Below are positions 23,148 through 34,716 of a stretch of 64,000 nt of DNA, piece after piece. Position numbers and translations under genes: made by a program. Under the pieces are notes generated by a model. That model was not told where the DNA came from. It did no database searches and worked only from the letters and a program-made list of their open reading frames with translations. The number at the start of each line of letters is the position of its first letter. The stretch's first letter is position 1. Source of the DNA: Sipunculus nudus. Taxonomy: Eukaryota; Annelida; Sipuncula; Golfingiida; Sipunculidae. The DNA lies in contig CM049316.1 in the NCBI GenBank assembly GCA_026874595.1, positions 69,489,676 to 69,553,675 on the forward strand, in the 5' to 3' direction.

Positions 23148-24329
23148 GTTTCACACCGAGCGGAACCACCCCGCCCCATCCAATTGCGCGTCAAATACTC
23201 GGCATATATGCTTAAATCCTTACATCCTTTGCACAACATGTGCAAAAAAAATTTTAAAAAATGATTAATTATAAAAGTGATTTAAAATTGGAAGGTTTGC
23301 ACTGCTCTCCACAAGTATACAAAAGACGAGTTATCCCCTGTAAAAGCCAAGTTGATACATTATATTAGTAGTCTAATATTCTATGAGTATGTAATTAACT
23401 AACGCATGATTTATGACATAATCAATGCCTAAACCCCCATTGTGACAGACTCTAGAACAACTATGATGATACAAATATCCTATAAATAGAAACCTAGATT
23501 TCCTTAAAGTGACACAGCGATGAATCACATTTGCCGCGGGACTGCACTGGTGACGTATCACCATGGTAACCAACCACACCATGCCCGCACCTGCAGACAT
23601 TTCCGTCGTTATTTATAGGGTATCGTCTGCTCGTCTTTGGCCTGAAATCTATTTTGGGATTATTGATGATACATTCAAGGATCTCAGCTCACGTAGCGCA
23701 GATTATCTCATGAATACGTATGATTAAGTCAGCATATGAATATGTATGATTACGACATTCGAAAAATATATGAGTGCGTCATATGTGTAATTTCACTTCA
23801 TTCACATCGCTACATTCCTACACAGTGGTTGTTCTGGTTCCAATATGCGTCTAACTTTCCAAAAGGTAAGTCTGTCTAATCTAATAATCTCGGAGTTTAA
23901 GAACTAAGTCAACATAACAAAGTTCTAAACTGGCCCAGCGAGGTAAAGGTACGGAGTCATATCAAGACCAAATTTATGATTTTCAACACAACCTTTGAGA
24001 TCCACTCTTGTATTATTATTAGACATGCATAATGTGACTTGTATATGATTGGTATCCCTTTTACACCTGTAGAAATTCTTATCGCCAACTGATGGATGAT
24101 AACATATCAGCCCCCATAATAGGCAAAACGACTTTTTCATGGGTTGGTATCCTGATGGAATGCAGACATCTATAATGGTTTATGTCAGTTTTATGTATTA
24201 GCCTTTCTATAATAAACTCGAGAAGTAATATCTTTCAGGCAAGAGAAGGTTGGTCATGAGAAGTGTGTGATATATTTCTTTATATTTATTTTCTTCGTGG
24301 GGTATAACACTATGGCTATGAGAGGGGTT

Positions 24330-24437
24330 ACAGTAGCTGGGTGCTCGTCCAAATCCGGGGGTTTTCTTCGGGTTTTCCTGTTCCCTCCATCCCAACAAAC
24401 TACTGAACGCCACCTCTAAGCCATGGAGAGTACCGCG
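24330..24437 (+). repeat. SINE family 1 tail-like fragment
   Basis: Contains GGGGGTTTTCTTCGGGTTTT and ends CCATGGAGAGTACC, which matches the end of the 39.3-kb SINE copy (CCATGGAAAGTACC on its strand). The tRNA-like head is not recognisable. Confidence 0.4.
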
Positions 24438-25695
24438 ATATAACTATATTTTAATAACTAGCTTATATATTTAGACAGACAATCCAAAACCAAAAGCAGC
24501 AATATATATATATATATATACATGTGTTTTATATATATAGAGACAGACAGACAGACAGAAAAATACTGCCTTAAACATGACGGAAAAGTACTTTAGTGCA
24601 TTTAATTACAAAATTTAGTTAATTACAAAATTTGAAAAAGTTAACGCACCCGAAAACAGCCAGAATCGACCAGGGCAAATATATTTTGCATTTATTTGTT
24701 CCTGAAATTATAACCAGACGGGTTCTAGGTATTGACTCTGCATTATATAACTTTGTTTCCCACTTATTTTCCAAATGTCTGGTTCCGTCCCTGCCACGAA
24801 GTGCCAGTGCTGTATACACGCACTCAGTTAAATGATGCTGCAACGCTGTTATTTCTTTATCATCCCATAACATGTTCTGAGTGTGCCATATCTCTGTTGT
24901 CAGTCTGTATGCGTCATATAAAAGATTACACCAGTGACCTCAATTCACAGCAAAGAGATCAGTTATGGCGCAGCACATGGTCATATAAAAACGAGGCACC
25001 GCTACCATAGCGACGGCTCGTGCCTCTTTCAAGAGAATAAAAAAAAAAAGGTTCGTGCTTGCCAGAAGACGAGGGATGATAGAAGTTCGTGTCATGTGGC
25101 TCCCATCTGCTCATGAATATTCAACGATTACATCAACAGATATGTGTTCTTACGTCATGACAAATAAGTATATACATGTATGAAGATTTGATGAGCCTGA
25201 TTTTATGGTATTGAAGGGAATATTAAATATTAAAATTTGTATTTTACTTCTGTAGATTTTTTACTTGTAGTATTTTTTCGTCTTCGGAACAGATCAATTA
25301 AGAGAATAGAGCCGTCTGACACGCACATATGTCTTTGATCAAGTTAAACTGGATAGAATCCAAGGCCAGTTAGAGACCAGCCAGATAAATGTCGAAGTCA
25401 GTACATGTACTTGTTTTGTTCGATAACGTACCAGAGTAAAATTGTATGTTCGCCTGCAAAATAGGGGGGGGGGGGGGTCTTGCGGTCACTCCTTTCGCCT
25501 GTTAAAATTTTCCCGCAGGGGGGATGGGAGATGCGGAGGCATTTTTGGTACCAATATTATTGTTATTTTAATCATTTTTCTCATTATGACAATTAATAAT
25601 GATTATTATTGTTTTACCCTTATCATTTCTATGTACTCTTATTCAGATTCTTTTTCACATAATTTTTATCATTGTCGAACTAATAATTATAATTG

Positions 25696-25737
<42 letters not shown>
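25696..25737. repeat. (AGT)n trinucleotide repeat
   Basis: About 14 tandem AGT units. Confidence 0.95.
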
Positions 25738-26984
25738 ATACAGTTGTTGTTCTTATTCTTCTTATTCTTCGTGTTTTATTCTTCTTCATAATAATAAAAA
25801 TAATAATAATAACTGGTTGACTTATTCATCCGTCTCTATGTTACCCACTTGCTACAACAAAAATTAATATGATAGAGATATCATGAAAAAAATAATGCTA
25901 TATATCCGGGAGTTAGTAATCATGGAGACATTATACCAGCATAATATACGCTAAACACAACAATGAATAGATCAAATAGTAAGCCCTAGCCTTCAGACAA
26001 ATGGGGGAGTTATTACAGGTGGCAGATACAGAACAGACGCTCTTTGAAGTGATTGGACTTCATGTCACGTCAGCCCGGTCTGCCAGCGGGTGTTGTTTCA
26101 AGTCCATACGCAACTTTGAGATCCGCTGGGGCCAGGTCTGTGTTATATGATATATACTAGTATGTACCTGAGCTGATCTTGGTTTGTACAAGGTCTCCGC
26201 CTTCATTTCCCTGGGTATAAATCATCCACCCTTTTTGTGATTTTCAGTGGTAGAATTTCGAAGAACTTTCAAAAAGGACTATTTTAGAAGCATTTCCTAG
26301 AACAGTTTCCTTATTTTAAATATAAAAAAAAACTAAGACAATTTTAATGATCTAGTCTAAATCAGGAATCAAAGCCCACCAACAGCGTTGGGATTTCGGA
26401 ATTTTAGTGTGAGCTACGTTCTTATGTGCCCTATATAGGAAGATGAACCATCCATGAAAGTTTTTCCAAGATTTATCAGCAAATTTAAAACATCATCATA
26501 TGATCTGGTTTAAGTATTAAGTGAAATAGAGGTACCGAAGGAACGATGTTGTCTAGAAATATTATACTTATTATACAATGGTTATGTTTTACCTCTGCTA
26601 AGGAAATTATGTTTTCACTAATGTCTTTGTTTGTTTATTGTTGTATTTATTTGTTCAAGGCTTCCTGTTTGAAGAGTAACACACAAACTACTGACCCGAA
26701 TCAAAATTATCTCTTGTTCTTGTGGGAAGGGCGAGACACTGTTAAGGGAGAATCCCGTAAAATTTTGCAGCGGACCTATATAAAGGGCTGTTCCGATAGG
26801 AAAGTTTTGCCTTGGTGGAAGTATTCGCTCTGCTGAGGATCATTCTGGTTCACACAATAAAAATGATAAACATGGCTGAAAAGATGGACATGTGAGACGT
26901 ATACTTGAATCCCCAACCTCCCACCTTACATCAACCCGTGATTTGCTGATGCCACCGTCCGATTAATCACTGAATCAACCGGAA

Positions 26985-27090
26985 GCGCCTGTATCGTCTG
27001 CCGGGGCCTGGGTGGGCCACGTGATCGGTGTGGCAGCTGGAGCCGCACCCAGAGCCGGACAGGCCCTACATCCCATTGATTAATTCAATA
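26985..27090. other. Isolated GC-rich block with E-box
   Basis: A roughly 100-bp GC-rich island in AT-rich surroundings, containing CACGTG at about 27018. An open frame ends at TGA near 27080 but lacks a clear acceptor or domain. It could be a regulatory element or an unknown exon. Confidence 0.25.
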
Positions 27091-28962
27091 CAGCTGCTAT
27101 TACTACTGTCATGCACTCCGTGCTGTTGTTTAGCCTACAGGTGGCTGAACGATTACAGGACGATCAGATATTACAAATTACTAAACTGTAAGGATTGAAG
27201 GGCCGCCTGTATGGCATTACCTGCATTAATAATTTTAACACGCATTTTTATTCTTTTCCCCAGAGATACCAAAATTTCCCAATATTGCATGAAGGATATG
27301 TAAAATACCGACGTTACAATGATCTAAATAATGAGTATCTACCCTATTTTGTCACAAATAAGGTCATTAAATAAAATAAGAATTTTTTTATGCTTTATTC
27401 CTCTTAAAGTTCGATCTCCCTTTGATCACTGGCATAATTTACAAATTTAAAACTCAACTTGTAAGGCGGAGAGGCTTATATATAGGGGTTGATGGGTTTA
27501 TCATACACATTTGAGTAAAAAAAAACTTTGTGAGTGGACTTTTTCCCGGTCCACCCGAGTGAAAAAAAAATCGGTTTTGGTTTTCTCCCTTTTTACAAAT
27601 ACAGATCGTATGGAGACTATGGTCTCGCAATTGTGTATATGTGGGGTAGTGACTCAAATGCACTGTAATATATATCTAACAGCTCAGTAAACCTTGGTGG
27701 CTAGCCCGAGACAGGATAGAGAGGCGGGTGGTGATATTATTACCTAATTTAGGAAAGTAATAGAGGGACTCTTGGTCTCAAAGAAAGACGATTTGTCCAC
27801 ATAAAATAACTCAAACTAATTAACGAGACATTTTCGTTAAAATATAGCCATATATATGGCAAAAGGATATATTAAAGATTTATCATATATCATAAAACTA
27901 ATGTAGATATGATTAGATTGAGAAACAATGTTACCAAGTCTCCAGAAATGTCTGCAACTTAAACAAATTTTATTTACTTTTTTTATCTCCCTGCCTACAA
28001 CTGAGTGATTCCACATGGTAATTCTATTTGTTCTTTTCATTTGTTTAGTAGTGCAAACTCCCGTGTGGTGCAGTTAGCAGATTTTCCTTCTCTAAATAAA
28101 AAATCGCATGTTCTTTGAATAATTGCAAGATCTTTAAAAATAAGTAGCCAAGTTATCCATGAGCAATCTGATCAGGGATGTGATCATCGAAATATTTCTT
28201 GAATTTCTCAACAGGTGGCGCCAGCCTCAGCTCATGTGTCCTGTTGCTGCCTTTGTCAACGTGAAATACTTTCTTACTTATTTTGTGTTTTGAAGTACTG
28301 TCATTATTCTTTTTCTATTTTTCTCTATTTTACTCATATTAATGACATATTCTTCACTTATATATGAGCACTTAACACGATTGAGAGATAGACTGAGCGT
28401 TTTTAGACGTTTGGTTTTACAAATGACACATACTCCTTAAGAAATCTCAGTATTCTTGCAGTTACTTTATAAATTTAATCTGTTTTCAGAGACCAGTTAC
28501 TTAAATAATGATTTTCTTTCATTTCCAACACTCTTTTTGCTTCAACACAGATCATCAAACTATGTAGGAGCTATCTTACACTCTGGTTCAATAACCAGTC
28601 GTTATCATAATTTCACATTTCTCTGCTCAGAGAAAGATTACATAGAATATTTTGGTATTTTGATGCAGCCATAATATCTTAGTTTGCTCTCTGTTACCTG
28701 TAAAACTACAAAAGTTTATAAAATATCCAACGGATTTGGATAATTTCTGAAAATAAAGTCGGTCACAGTTTAATCAGGAAACCGATGGTATTGTGACCAA
28801 GCCGAGATTTGCAAGTGAATGATGCTTAAATCTTAGTTATCAGTGGATCTATATTTGTGATGAAATTTTGAATAGCACGTGTACATGTTATTGAAAATTC
28901 AAATTAGAAGAGGTCTGAGAATATAAGAAAAATAGCTCAGGTTATATTACTATATTTTGCTA

Positions 28963-28963
<1 letters not shown>
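27091..28963. other. No gene seen
   Basis: AT-rich DNA with short frames only. No repeat or exon recognised. Confidence 0.4.

Positions 28964-29030
<67 letters not shown>
28964..29030. repeat. (TA)n microsatellite
   Basis: Uninterrupted TA run of about 65 bp. Confidence 0.95.
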
Positions 29031-29031
<1 letters not shown>

Positions 29032-29215
29032 CTTTAAGAAAAACCGAAAGAAGTGGGGAAAAAATATAAAATCTCTATGAAACATCTTTCAATATCGTTT
29101 TTTTTTTCTAAAAGAATTCATGGCTAGAAGTATGGTCCCTCTTTCAGGAAAAGGGTCTAATACTTTAAAATCGAAACCAATTTTAAGTGGCCCCGTCGTC
29201 ATGGATACCGGAAGG

Positions 29216-29223
29216 TGACGTCA
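29216..29223. promoter_or_regulatory. CRE palindrome TGACGTCA
   Basis: Exact CREB/ATF consensus, about 5.5 kb upstream of the candidate RGK first exon. Confidence 0.3.
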
Positions 29224-29514
29224 GCAGCAGACGACAGTGTCATATTTAAATGGATTTCGTGTCATTAATCAGTCTGGAGCAGCTGACAACGCCCTCGCTG
29301 CGTAGGTACATTATTATAGATCCACGGACCGTTTTTAATTTCGTGACTCTGCAGAAAGTGGTGAGGTGTGGGGGTGCAGTTCGAGTTTACTACATAGTAC
29401 AAGACGGACTTGAAAATCTCTTAGGTTTACATTAATCTGTTGTGCTCTTTCCGGATAAGGCCTCAGTCAATCCTGTTTTTGTGCAGAAGATGTTGTAACG
29501 ATGGCGACGAAGAG

Positions 29515-29726
29515 AATGATAATGATGATGATGATGATGACGATAACGATGTTGCCTACAACGATGGTGACGACGACTATGACGATAATATTGATGATGA
29601 TGACGACGAAATTCGAGGAGGCCCGTACGATACTGAAATTAGTGCTTGTCCAGTTGTTAAAGTAGTAACAAAGGGCAATTTCAACAGAGCTGATGTTGGT
29701 GGTGCTCTCTCTCTCTCTCTCTCTCT

Positions 29727-29785
<59 letters not shown>
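29515..29785. repeat. GAT-rich, (CT)n and (TA)n compound repeats
   Basis: GATGAT/GACGAT units at 29515-29612, CT units at 29705-29729, then TA to 29785. The Asp-rich open frame across them is low-complexity. Confidence 0.9.
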
Positions 29786-29789
<4 letters not shown>

Positions 29790-29920
29790 TTGATAGATTG
29801 AACCTACATCGTAAAATAGAGCTCACATTGTCTACAGGCAGATAGCCCCAAGGACAAAATCCAGGAAGCCATTGTCTCCTGCTCGTAAAAAATTATAGTC
29901 CTCAGCTCTGTGTATGTGAT

Positions 29921-29934
29921 GTTACCATGGAAAC
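29921..29934. promoter_or_regulatory. RFX-type X-box GTTACCATGGAAAC
   Basis: Near-palindromic match to the RFX consensus (GTTGCCATGGCAAC-like). Binding is an inference. Confidence 0.35.
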
Positions 29935-30526
29935 AGTGTTTTCTATTCATACTGAATACCCCTCTAAAAAGGGACATCAATTTGTCTCCACACTTGTAGT
30001 CTTCAATGCCCGAACATGTGTTAGGGATGAATAGTTAATAGAATGAGCTGCAAAATCTTCGGATGGCGCGGTAATTGATGTATGACATGTGCAGGTGTTA
30101 TCCAACTATATATGGTCTATGGCTCTTTATAAAATCATAAATGATATGAAAGTCGTGTTCATTTAAATTTTTGTCCGACCATTAGTATAATTTATGATTA
30201 AAATGACAAGCTATCAGTAGGCAGGGAAACCCCTGTAAATATTGCGACCCTGACAATTTTTTTCAATTGTTCCTTTCGTAACAGACCTTAAGTTAAACAT
30301 ATATTCCGATAACAAATGCCTCATATATCCACATAAAGTATATTCAAGATTCTGTTGTGACGGATTGTCTCCCGATGGTACACATTTGGATCTCATTCAA
30401 TGCAGGAAATGGAATTCGTTCAAGTTTGGAACAGCGTTTTACGCATTAGAAAGATTATAAATATGCTTGAGTCTATATTGCATAGGTTGCGCTGTATATT
30501 TCTGTTAACATTTTTATGATTCATAC

Positions 30527-31394
30527 TGTTACAGGTGCTCTTTTTATTGTGTGACACGGGCGTAACTCGTGTTGTAGCGCCCTCACCGGGCCACTTGTTA
30601 CATTCTCAGTTTAATCCGTACTGGTTGAACTGTCGTTGTCATGCTAGCTTGGGGCTTTCTCGCCCGGCCGAGGTCACGTGTAGACCCTGGTATGCTAGCT
30701 TGGGGCTTTCTCGCCTGGCCGAGGTCACATGTAGACCCTGGTATGTAGAGACACAGCGATGTTTTTTCTAGATGGTTCCTGTAGCGCGTGTTTGCTGTGT
30801 ATTGTGTTAGATCCTTTAGACTGTTCGAGAAGTGGAAAATTCTCGGCTTGGGGCAAGAAGTTATAAATAGTGGGCTGTGTTTTAAACCGAGAGAGAGGGT
30901 GAAGATTCCAGCGGACACAGACATGTGTGTGTCAGTTTGTGGGACCTGTCCGATTATCTAGTAATTTCAGGGATTCTACTATTACTAACTCTATACAATT
31001 TAATGCTGCCTGCCTCGAGTTTACTTTCTGGATTGTTACAAGAGCTTTACATTGGACTGTTATTCTCCGAGAGTATACATTATAAAGAACTTGTCGCTGT
31101 GGCAGTGGTGGTATCCAGGTACTGTGCACTTTCTTAATTAGGCTGTGTGATTGTATTAATTTGATGTTGTACTGTTATTTTTCTGAGTAATTGTAATGAT
31201 TTGGTGTACTCTGATGTTAGGGTTGTTTTAAGAATAAATTATGGATATTTGTTAACAAAAAAACACTGACTTCTTTATTCATTCCCCCAGACATTTTCCG
31301 CTGCCTAGTGTTACAGAATCTGATTATTTTGTCTCCGTTGCAAGGTTTTTGTTCATCACGCATATGTTATCTGTTTATATTAGGTTCCGTAACA
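30527..31394 (+). mobile_element. Solo LTR of the Gmr1-type element (868 bp)
   Basis: Begins TGTTACAGG and ends TTCCGTAACA, the reverse complement of the LTRs at 8.6 and 14.4 kb, so its transcription sense is plus. Identical ATAC flanks (30523-30526 and 31395-31398) give a 4-bp target duplication. A TATA-like TATAAATA lies at 30862-30869 and AATAAA near 31232. No internal element sequence is attached. This indicates recombination between LTRs after insertion. Confidence 0.92.
30641..30742 (+). repeat. 51-bp tandem duplication inside the solo LTR
   Basis: Two near-identical units each start at ATGCTAGCTTGGGGCTTTCT (30641 and 30692) and differ at a few bases. Neither full LTR shows the duplication, and it helps explain the greater length. 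Confidence 0.85.
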
Positions 31395-31589
31395 ATACCA
31401 TGGCAAATATGTGGATATATGTTGGTTAAGCTTCGTTATAGTTTTTCAGATTCATCTTATAGTGACGTCTGAAAGCAGGAATATCACCAACACCAATGAT
31501 AAGTTAGCAAAGTACGCTTAAATCATGTTTGAGTGGTCGCGGGACAGAAACTAGGGTGTAACACATTTGTTTCGGAGAGAAAATTATTT

Positions 31590-31755
31590 GCTAGGAACAG
31601 CACGTTAATGAAACTACGTAGCGGATCCTGAAATTATTCGAATCCCGCCAGAAATCGCAATAGATTCTCTGCGATTTTTCCTATGTCTTAACGACAGATT
31701 GTGACTTTTGGCCTCTTACATATAAACCTCATATCATGAAGGCTTAAAATAATAT
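31590..31755 (+). repeat. SINE-like sequence, family 2, diverged copy
   Basis: A B-box-like ATTCGAATCCCGCC at about 31635 is followed by TGTCTTAACGAC and CATATAAACCT...AAGGCTTA. The same downstream order is seen in the copy at 51330-51524. The A box is poorly preserved. Confidence 0.5.
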
Positions 31756-32399
31756 ATTTTTTTATCGTATTATAATTTTTCTTTACTTTCAATATATACA
31801 GTGCTAGCCCACATCCATCACTCTCCGATAAGAATTTGTTACCTACACTGCACTGGTTATCGCTAAGCAGTGCCCTATCCCGCTGTTCCAGTCCCGACCT
31901 TGGAGACTTGTGTTATCAGTTTCGATGTCTTAAAAGAAGTAGGCTGTCCGTAAGATTGATTTGCATGAATCTTCTGTAAAGCACGACTGTACCGGGCTCG
32001 GTGACCCGTTAATGTGCTAGGCGTCTCTCCTGTCTGACTCCTACAGAGCTACACCACCGGGGCCGCACAAATAATCACCGGGCGGGAAATCTGTTAACGA
32101 GTAAACAGACGCCTAAGTTATTTATATAAGTTTGCTTATTGGCGACGAGTAACGACGTCGTGGTTTCTTAAGTGCTTACTCCCAAATGGATTCAATTAAG
32201 ATAAGGTTTAAGTTATATAAATTTGTGTACCTTGGGATACGGTAGTCATAATCTGGAGCTAATACTATTTTATTAGTTTCGCTAAGGATATTAATGATGG
32301 TTTTGGTGATAACACGACACTCACTAGCATTATAGGTGTAGCTGTTATTGGAGTAGGTATGGTTATCGTTGTGGTAGTAATGATGAAATTGATTGTGAT

Positions 32400-32455
32400 T
32401 CTGAAAAGGATGACGATGACGATGATGATGATGAAGATGATGATGTAACGACCCT
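32400..32455. repeat. GAT/GAC trinucleotide repeat
   Basis: GATGAC and GATGAT units. The minus-strand frame through it is His-rich low complexity. Confidence 0.85.
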
Positions 32456-33113
32456 GGTGATCCAGGTCCTAGTCGCAGAACTAGTAGTAGCGGTTTTAGC
32501 AAAGTTTTAGCGACCAAGATGGTGTTTATGATGACGCCTACTTTACTGATGGCTAATGATGTTGGCATCATTCGGATGATGATGCGTCTCAACTGCCCGT
32601 ACTCTCTAGGCCGTTATAAATCTTTATCTTAGACGAAGCCATTATAGGCCACACTAAAAATAACGTTACTTAGTTCAGTTTGCTTAACCAGACAGGGTAA
32701 ATGTGTCCTCAGTATATGTCAATGACTTGTTATGCATGACAAAGATGCGGATGTGTTAGGACGTAGGTTAGTGGAAATAGAATGGCCCTGAGAGCTTCAA
32801 AGGCCAAACTGGAGAACTTTTATTGTCCTTAGAGATTCGTTCCATTGACTAAAAAGTTCTTCTTGATTTTGCCCGTGAATATATAAGGCATAACTAAGAA
32901 ATCTAGAAGACATAAAAAAATGACATATCCTAATTAATACCATATGGTTTACTTAAATGGACAGTCCCACAAACAGTGCATTTCCTTATAAAAGATATAT
33001 GATACATGTATATGGTGTATGCAATTTTTGTTAGTGCACAAATGTTTAGTTTATGATATAAAATGTACTTTTTATTACTACGTGTCCACTTTTTACGACA
33101 CCTCAATGACATA

Positions 33114-33196
33114 GTAATTTACCGCAAAATGTTTCAAAACATATAGGACATGGACTATGTCCTAAATGTTTTGAAACATATTTGGCGGTAACTTAC
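33114..33196. repeat. Long hairpin with about 38-bp stem
   Basis: The left arm contains ATGTTTCAAAACAT and AGGACAT. The right arm carries ATGTCCT and ATGTTTTGAAACAT in mirror order, with ACCGC / GCGGTAA continuing outward. Only a few bases separate the arms near 33153. It could be the centre of a foldback element whose outer arms (TGTCCA near 33083, TGGACA near 33228) are more diverged. Confidence 0.75.
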
Positions 33197-33249
33197 ACCT
33201 AGGCGTGACAACCTAATATGCATCATTTGGACACAGTCCCTCCATTCCT

Positions 33250-33427
33250 ATTTTACGACATCCTGGGCGGTATCTTATGAACGTGCAGGTCGAATGTCTC
33301 CTGCAATAACCGAGACTGATTATGTTTTATCGAGTGTTTACACGACAGTGTCCGATCAGAGTCTGTCAGACGTGACCTTTTCGCAATGACCTTGCCTGCC
33401 GTGAGTGGGATTGGGATGTCGTAAAAT
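33250..33427. mobile_element. Small TIR element (178 bp MITE)
   Basis: The left end ATTTTACGACATCC has an exact inverted match in GGATGTCGTAAAAT at the right end. The interior is noncoding. The target duplication is unresolved and the superfamily was not identified. The left TIR core (TTTTACGACA) also recurs at 33091. Confidence 0.55.
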
Positions 33428-33849
33428 GATTTTTCTTTAACATTCCATAATTTTCATATATTGTTGCTGGTATTTGTTTCCTAATATTTTAACTTTTCAG
33501 TATACTCACTGTTTCACAGGAAACGTTTTAGTTGTTGAACAGGTTAAACATAGTGTAATAAATAGGCGGTATACTGTACTTGACTCCTTACAGAAACTGC
33601 CTAAAAATAAACTCAAAGAGTTCATGGTTTAGGAGAGAGTCTCGTGTCCTTATTGATTACAAATACAAGCAAGACTGGTTGATTGATGAGTCGATCGTTC
33701 TTTCTACCAGACACAACTACCTTTTTATAAAAACCTAAATGGACATAAACTCTTAGCGTTTGGATCTGCTGACATCTCGACTCGGTATAAATAAACCCAG
33801 CTGAACATATTCAGAGCAAAAAACAACACCGATATTTTCTGTGCAATCG
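33428..33849. other. No gene seen
   Basis: AT-rich flank to the left of the CpG-containing stretch. No feature recognised. Confidence 0.35.
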
Positions 33850-34689
33850 CCAGCATTTGCAATCCAAAGTCTCAAATCTGAGTGAACATGATAAATTCGA
33901 CGCTGCCATGCAAGGGCGCTCTGAAGGATACTGCGATGCTGCGACCAGTCCATATATCAGTGCTGTTCGTGGGTTTACAGGTGTATTGCAAGTAAGTAGG
34001 AGCGCTGTAGAGCTCACGTTAACATCTATCAGATGCTGCCTCAGCAGTCTGTTATCAGCAGCGCGCCTCAAGCAGTAACGTTTCATTTTACAAGCTACGC
34101 GCAGCTGAGAAAGTGGCTACATGATTTGTGTTAGCATATAGGCTTATCACTGGCCGGGAATAACAAAAGATGCAGGTGCGCTACTTTGCGGCTCGCCTTC
34201 TAGACGCGTGTGAGAAAAAATGAAACCGATCTCTTATGCAAGACCCGCGCAGATTCGCGCGCTCGCATCGCTGCTTCTGCAGTGAATGCCAGGCTGGCTG
34301 GAGACTGTTGAAGCATTCGGCGTGCGTGGAGTTGGGACTACTGCCGCAGCAATAGCACGGGCTAGAGCTAGAAATAGCCCCCGGAACCAAAGTCGCTTCC
34401 ACATCATTCAACGGGTGAAGCAGTGATGGGAAAATTCGTAGCTGCCTGCAGTGGAGAAAACAGGGACTTCTTTTCCGCGTGGATGTGGTTTGGGAAAGTG
34501 TGGCGTTGTGGGTGACATACCTTCTGGGTATAATGAGCCGCTAAACATCCCGGATTTCTGGCAGCATGGAGGGATATATCGTAGGCGGTGGTGACAAATC
34601 ACATTCTAATCATTCATTATCGTCACAGGTCAAGAAATAGTGAATTTATATGACTGCAGAAATATCTCCTGGTGACATTTAGGACAAAA
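33850..34689 (+). promoter_or_regulatory. Possible promoter and 5'UTR of the RGK gene
   Basis: CpG-containing and more GC-rich than the surroundings, densest at 34150-34400 (for example GCGCGCTCGC). It sits directly upstream of the candidate first coding exon. A short upstream frame of ten codons plus stop (34650-34682) ends 7 bp before the main ATG. Another phase-0 frame with a GTAAGT donor ends at 33991. No TATA box is assigned and the transcription start is unknown. Confidence 0.35.
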
Positions 34690-34716
34690 ATGAACAAGCC
34701 GCCGGCTGGCAGAGCG
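34690..34716 (+). CDS. Candidate first coding exon of the RGK-family GTPase
   Basis: The ATG has A at -3 and an in-frame TGA upstream (34651-34653). It encodes nine codons, MNKPPAGRA, and ends at GCG followed by a perfect GTAAGT donor (34717-34722). The exon ends in phase 0. The large RGK exon at 48036 also begins in phase 0 with AAPAGPV, a similar Ala/Pro/Gly composition, so splicing across about 13.3 kb would give a continuous N-terminus. Support rests on phase, donor quality, start context and position below a CpG-rich stretch. Nine residues are too few for homology, and transcription could start elsewhere. Confidence 0.45.

Larger units (their letters stand above)
23147..26984. other. No gene confirmed
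   Basis: AT-rich with poly-G near 25464. A seven-codon ATG frame at 23845-23865 ends in AAG followed by GTAAGT and is only a speculative first exon. A SINE-like tail occurs near 24345 and an (AGT)n tract at 25696. Confidence 0.3.

Noticed and set aside
26930-27085. Frame with CGSWSRTQSRT resembling a thrombospondin repeat
   Set aside because: Too short, lacks the WxxW and cysteine pattern, and has no clear acceptor.
29440-29826. Asp-rich plus frame and Ile/Tyr-rich minus frame
   Set aside because: Encoded by GAT, CT and TA repeats with no domain.
32176-32592. 138-codon minus-strand frame with His run
   Set aside because: The His run comes from a GAT-type trinucleotide repeat and the rest is unrecognised.
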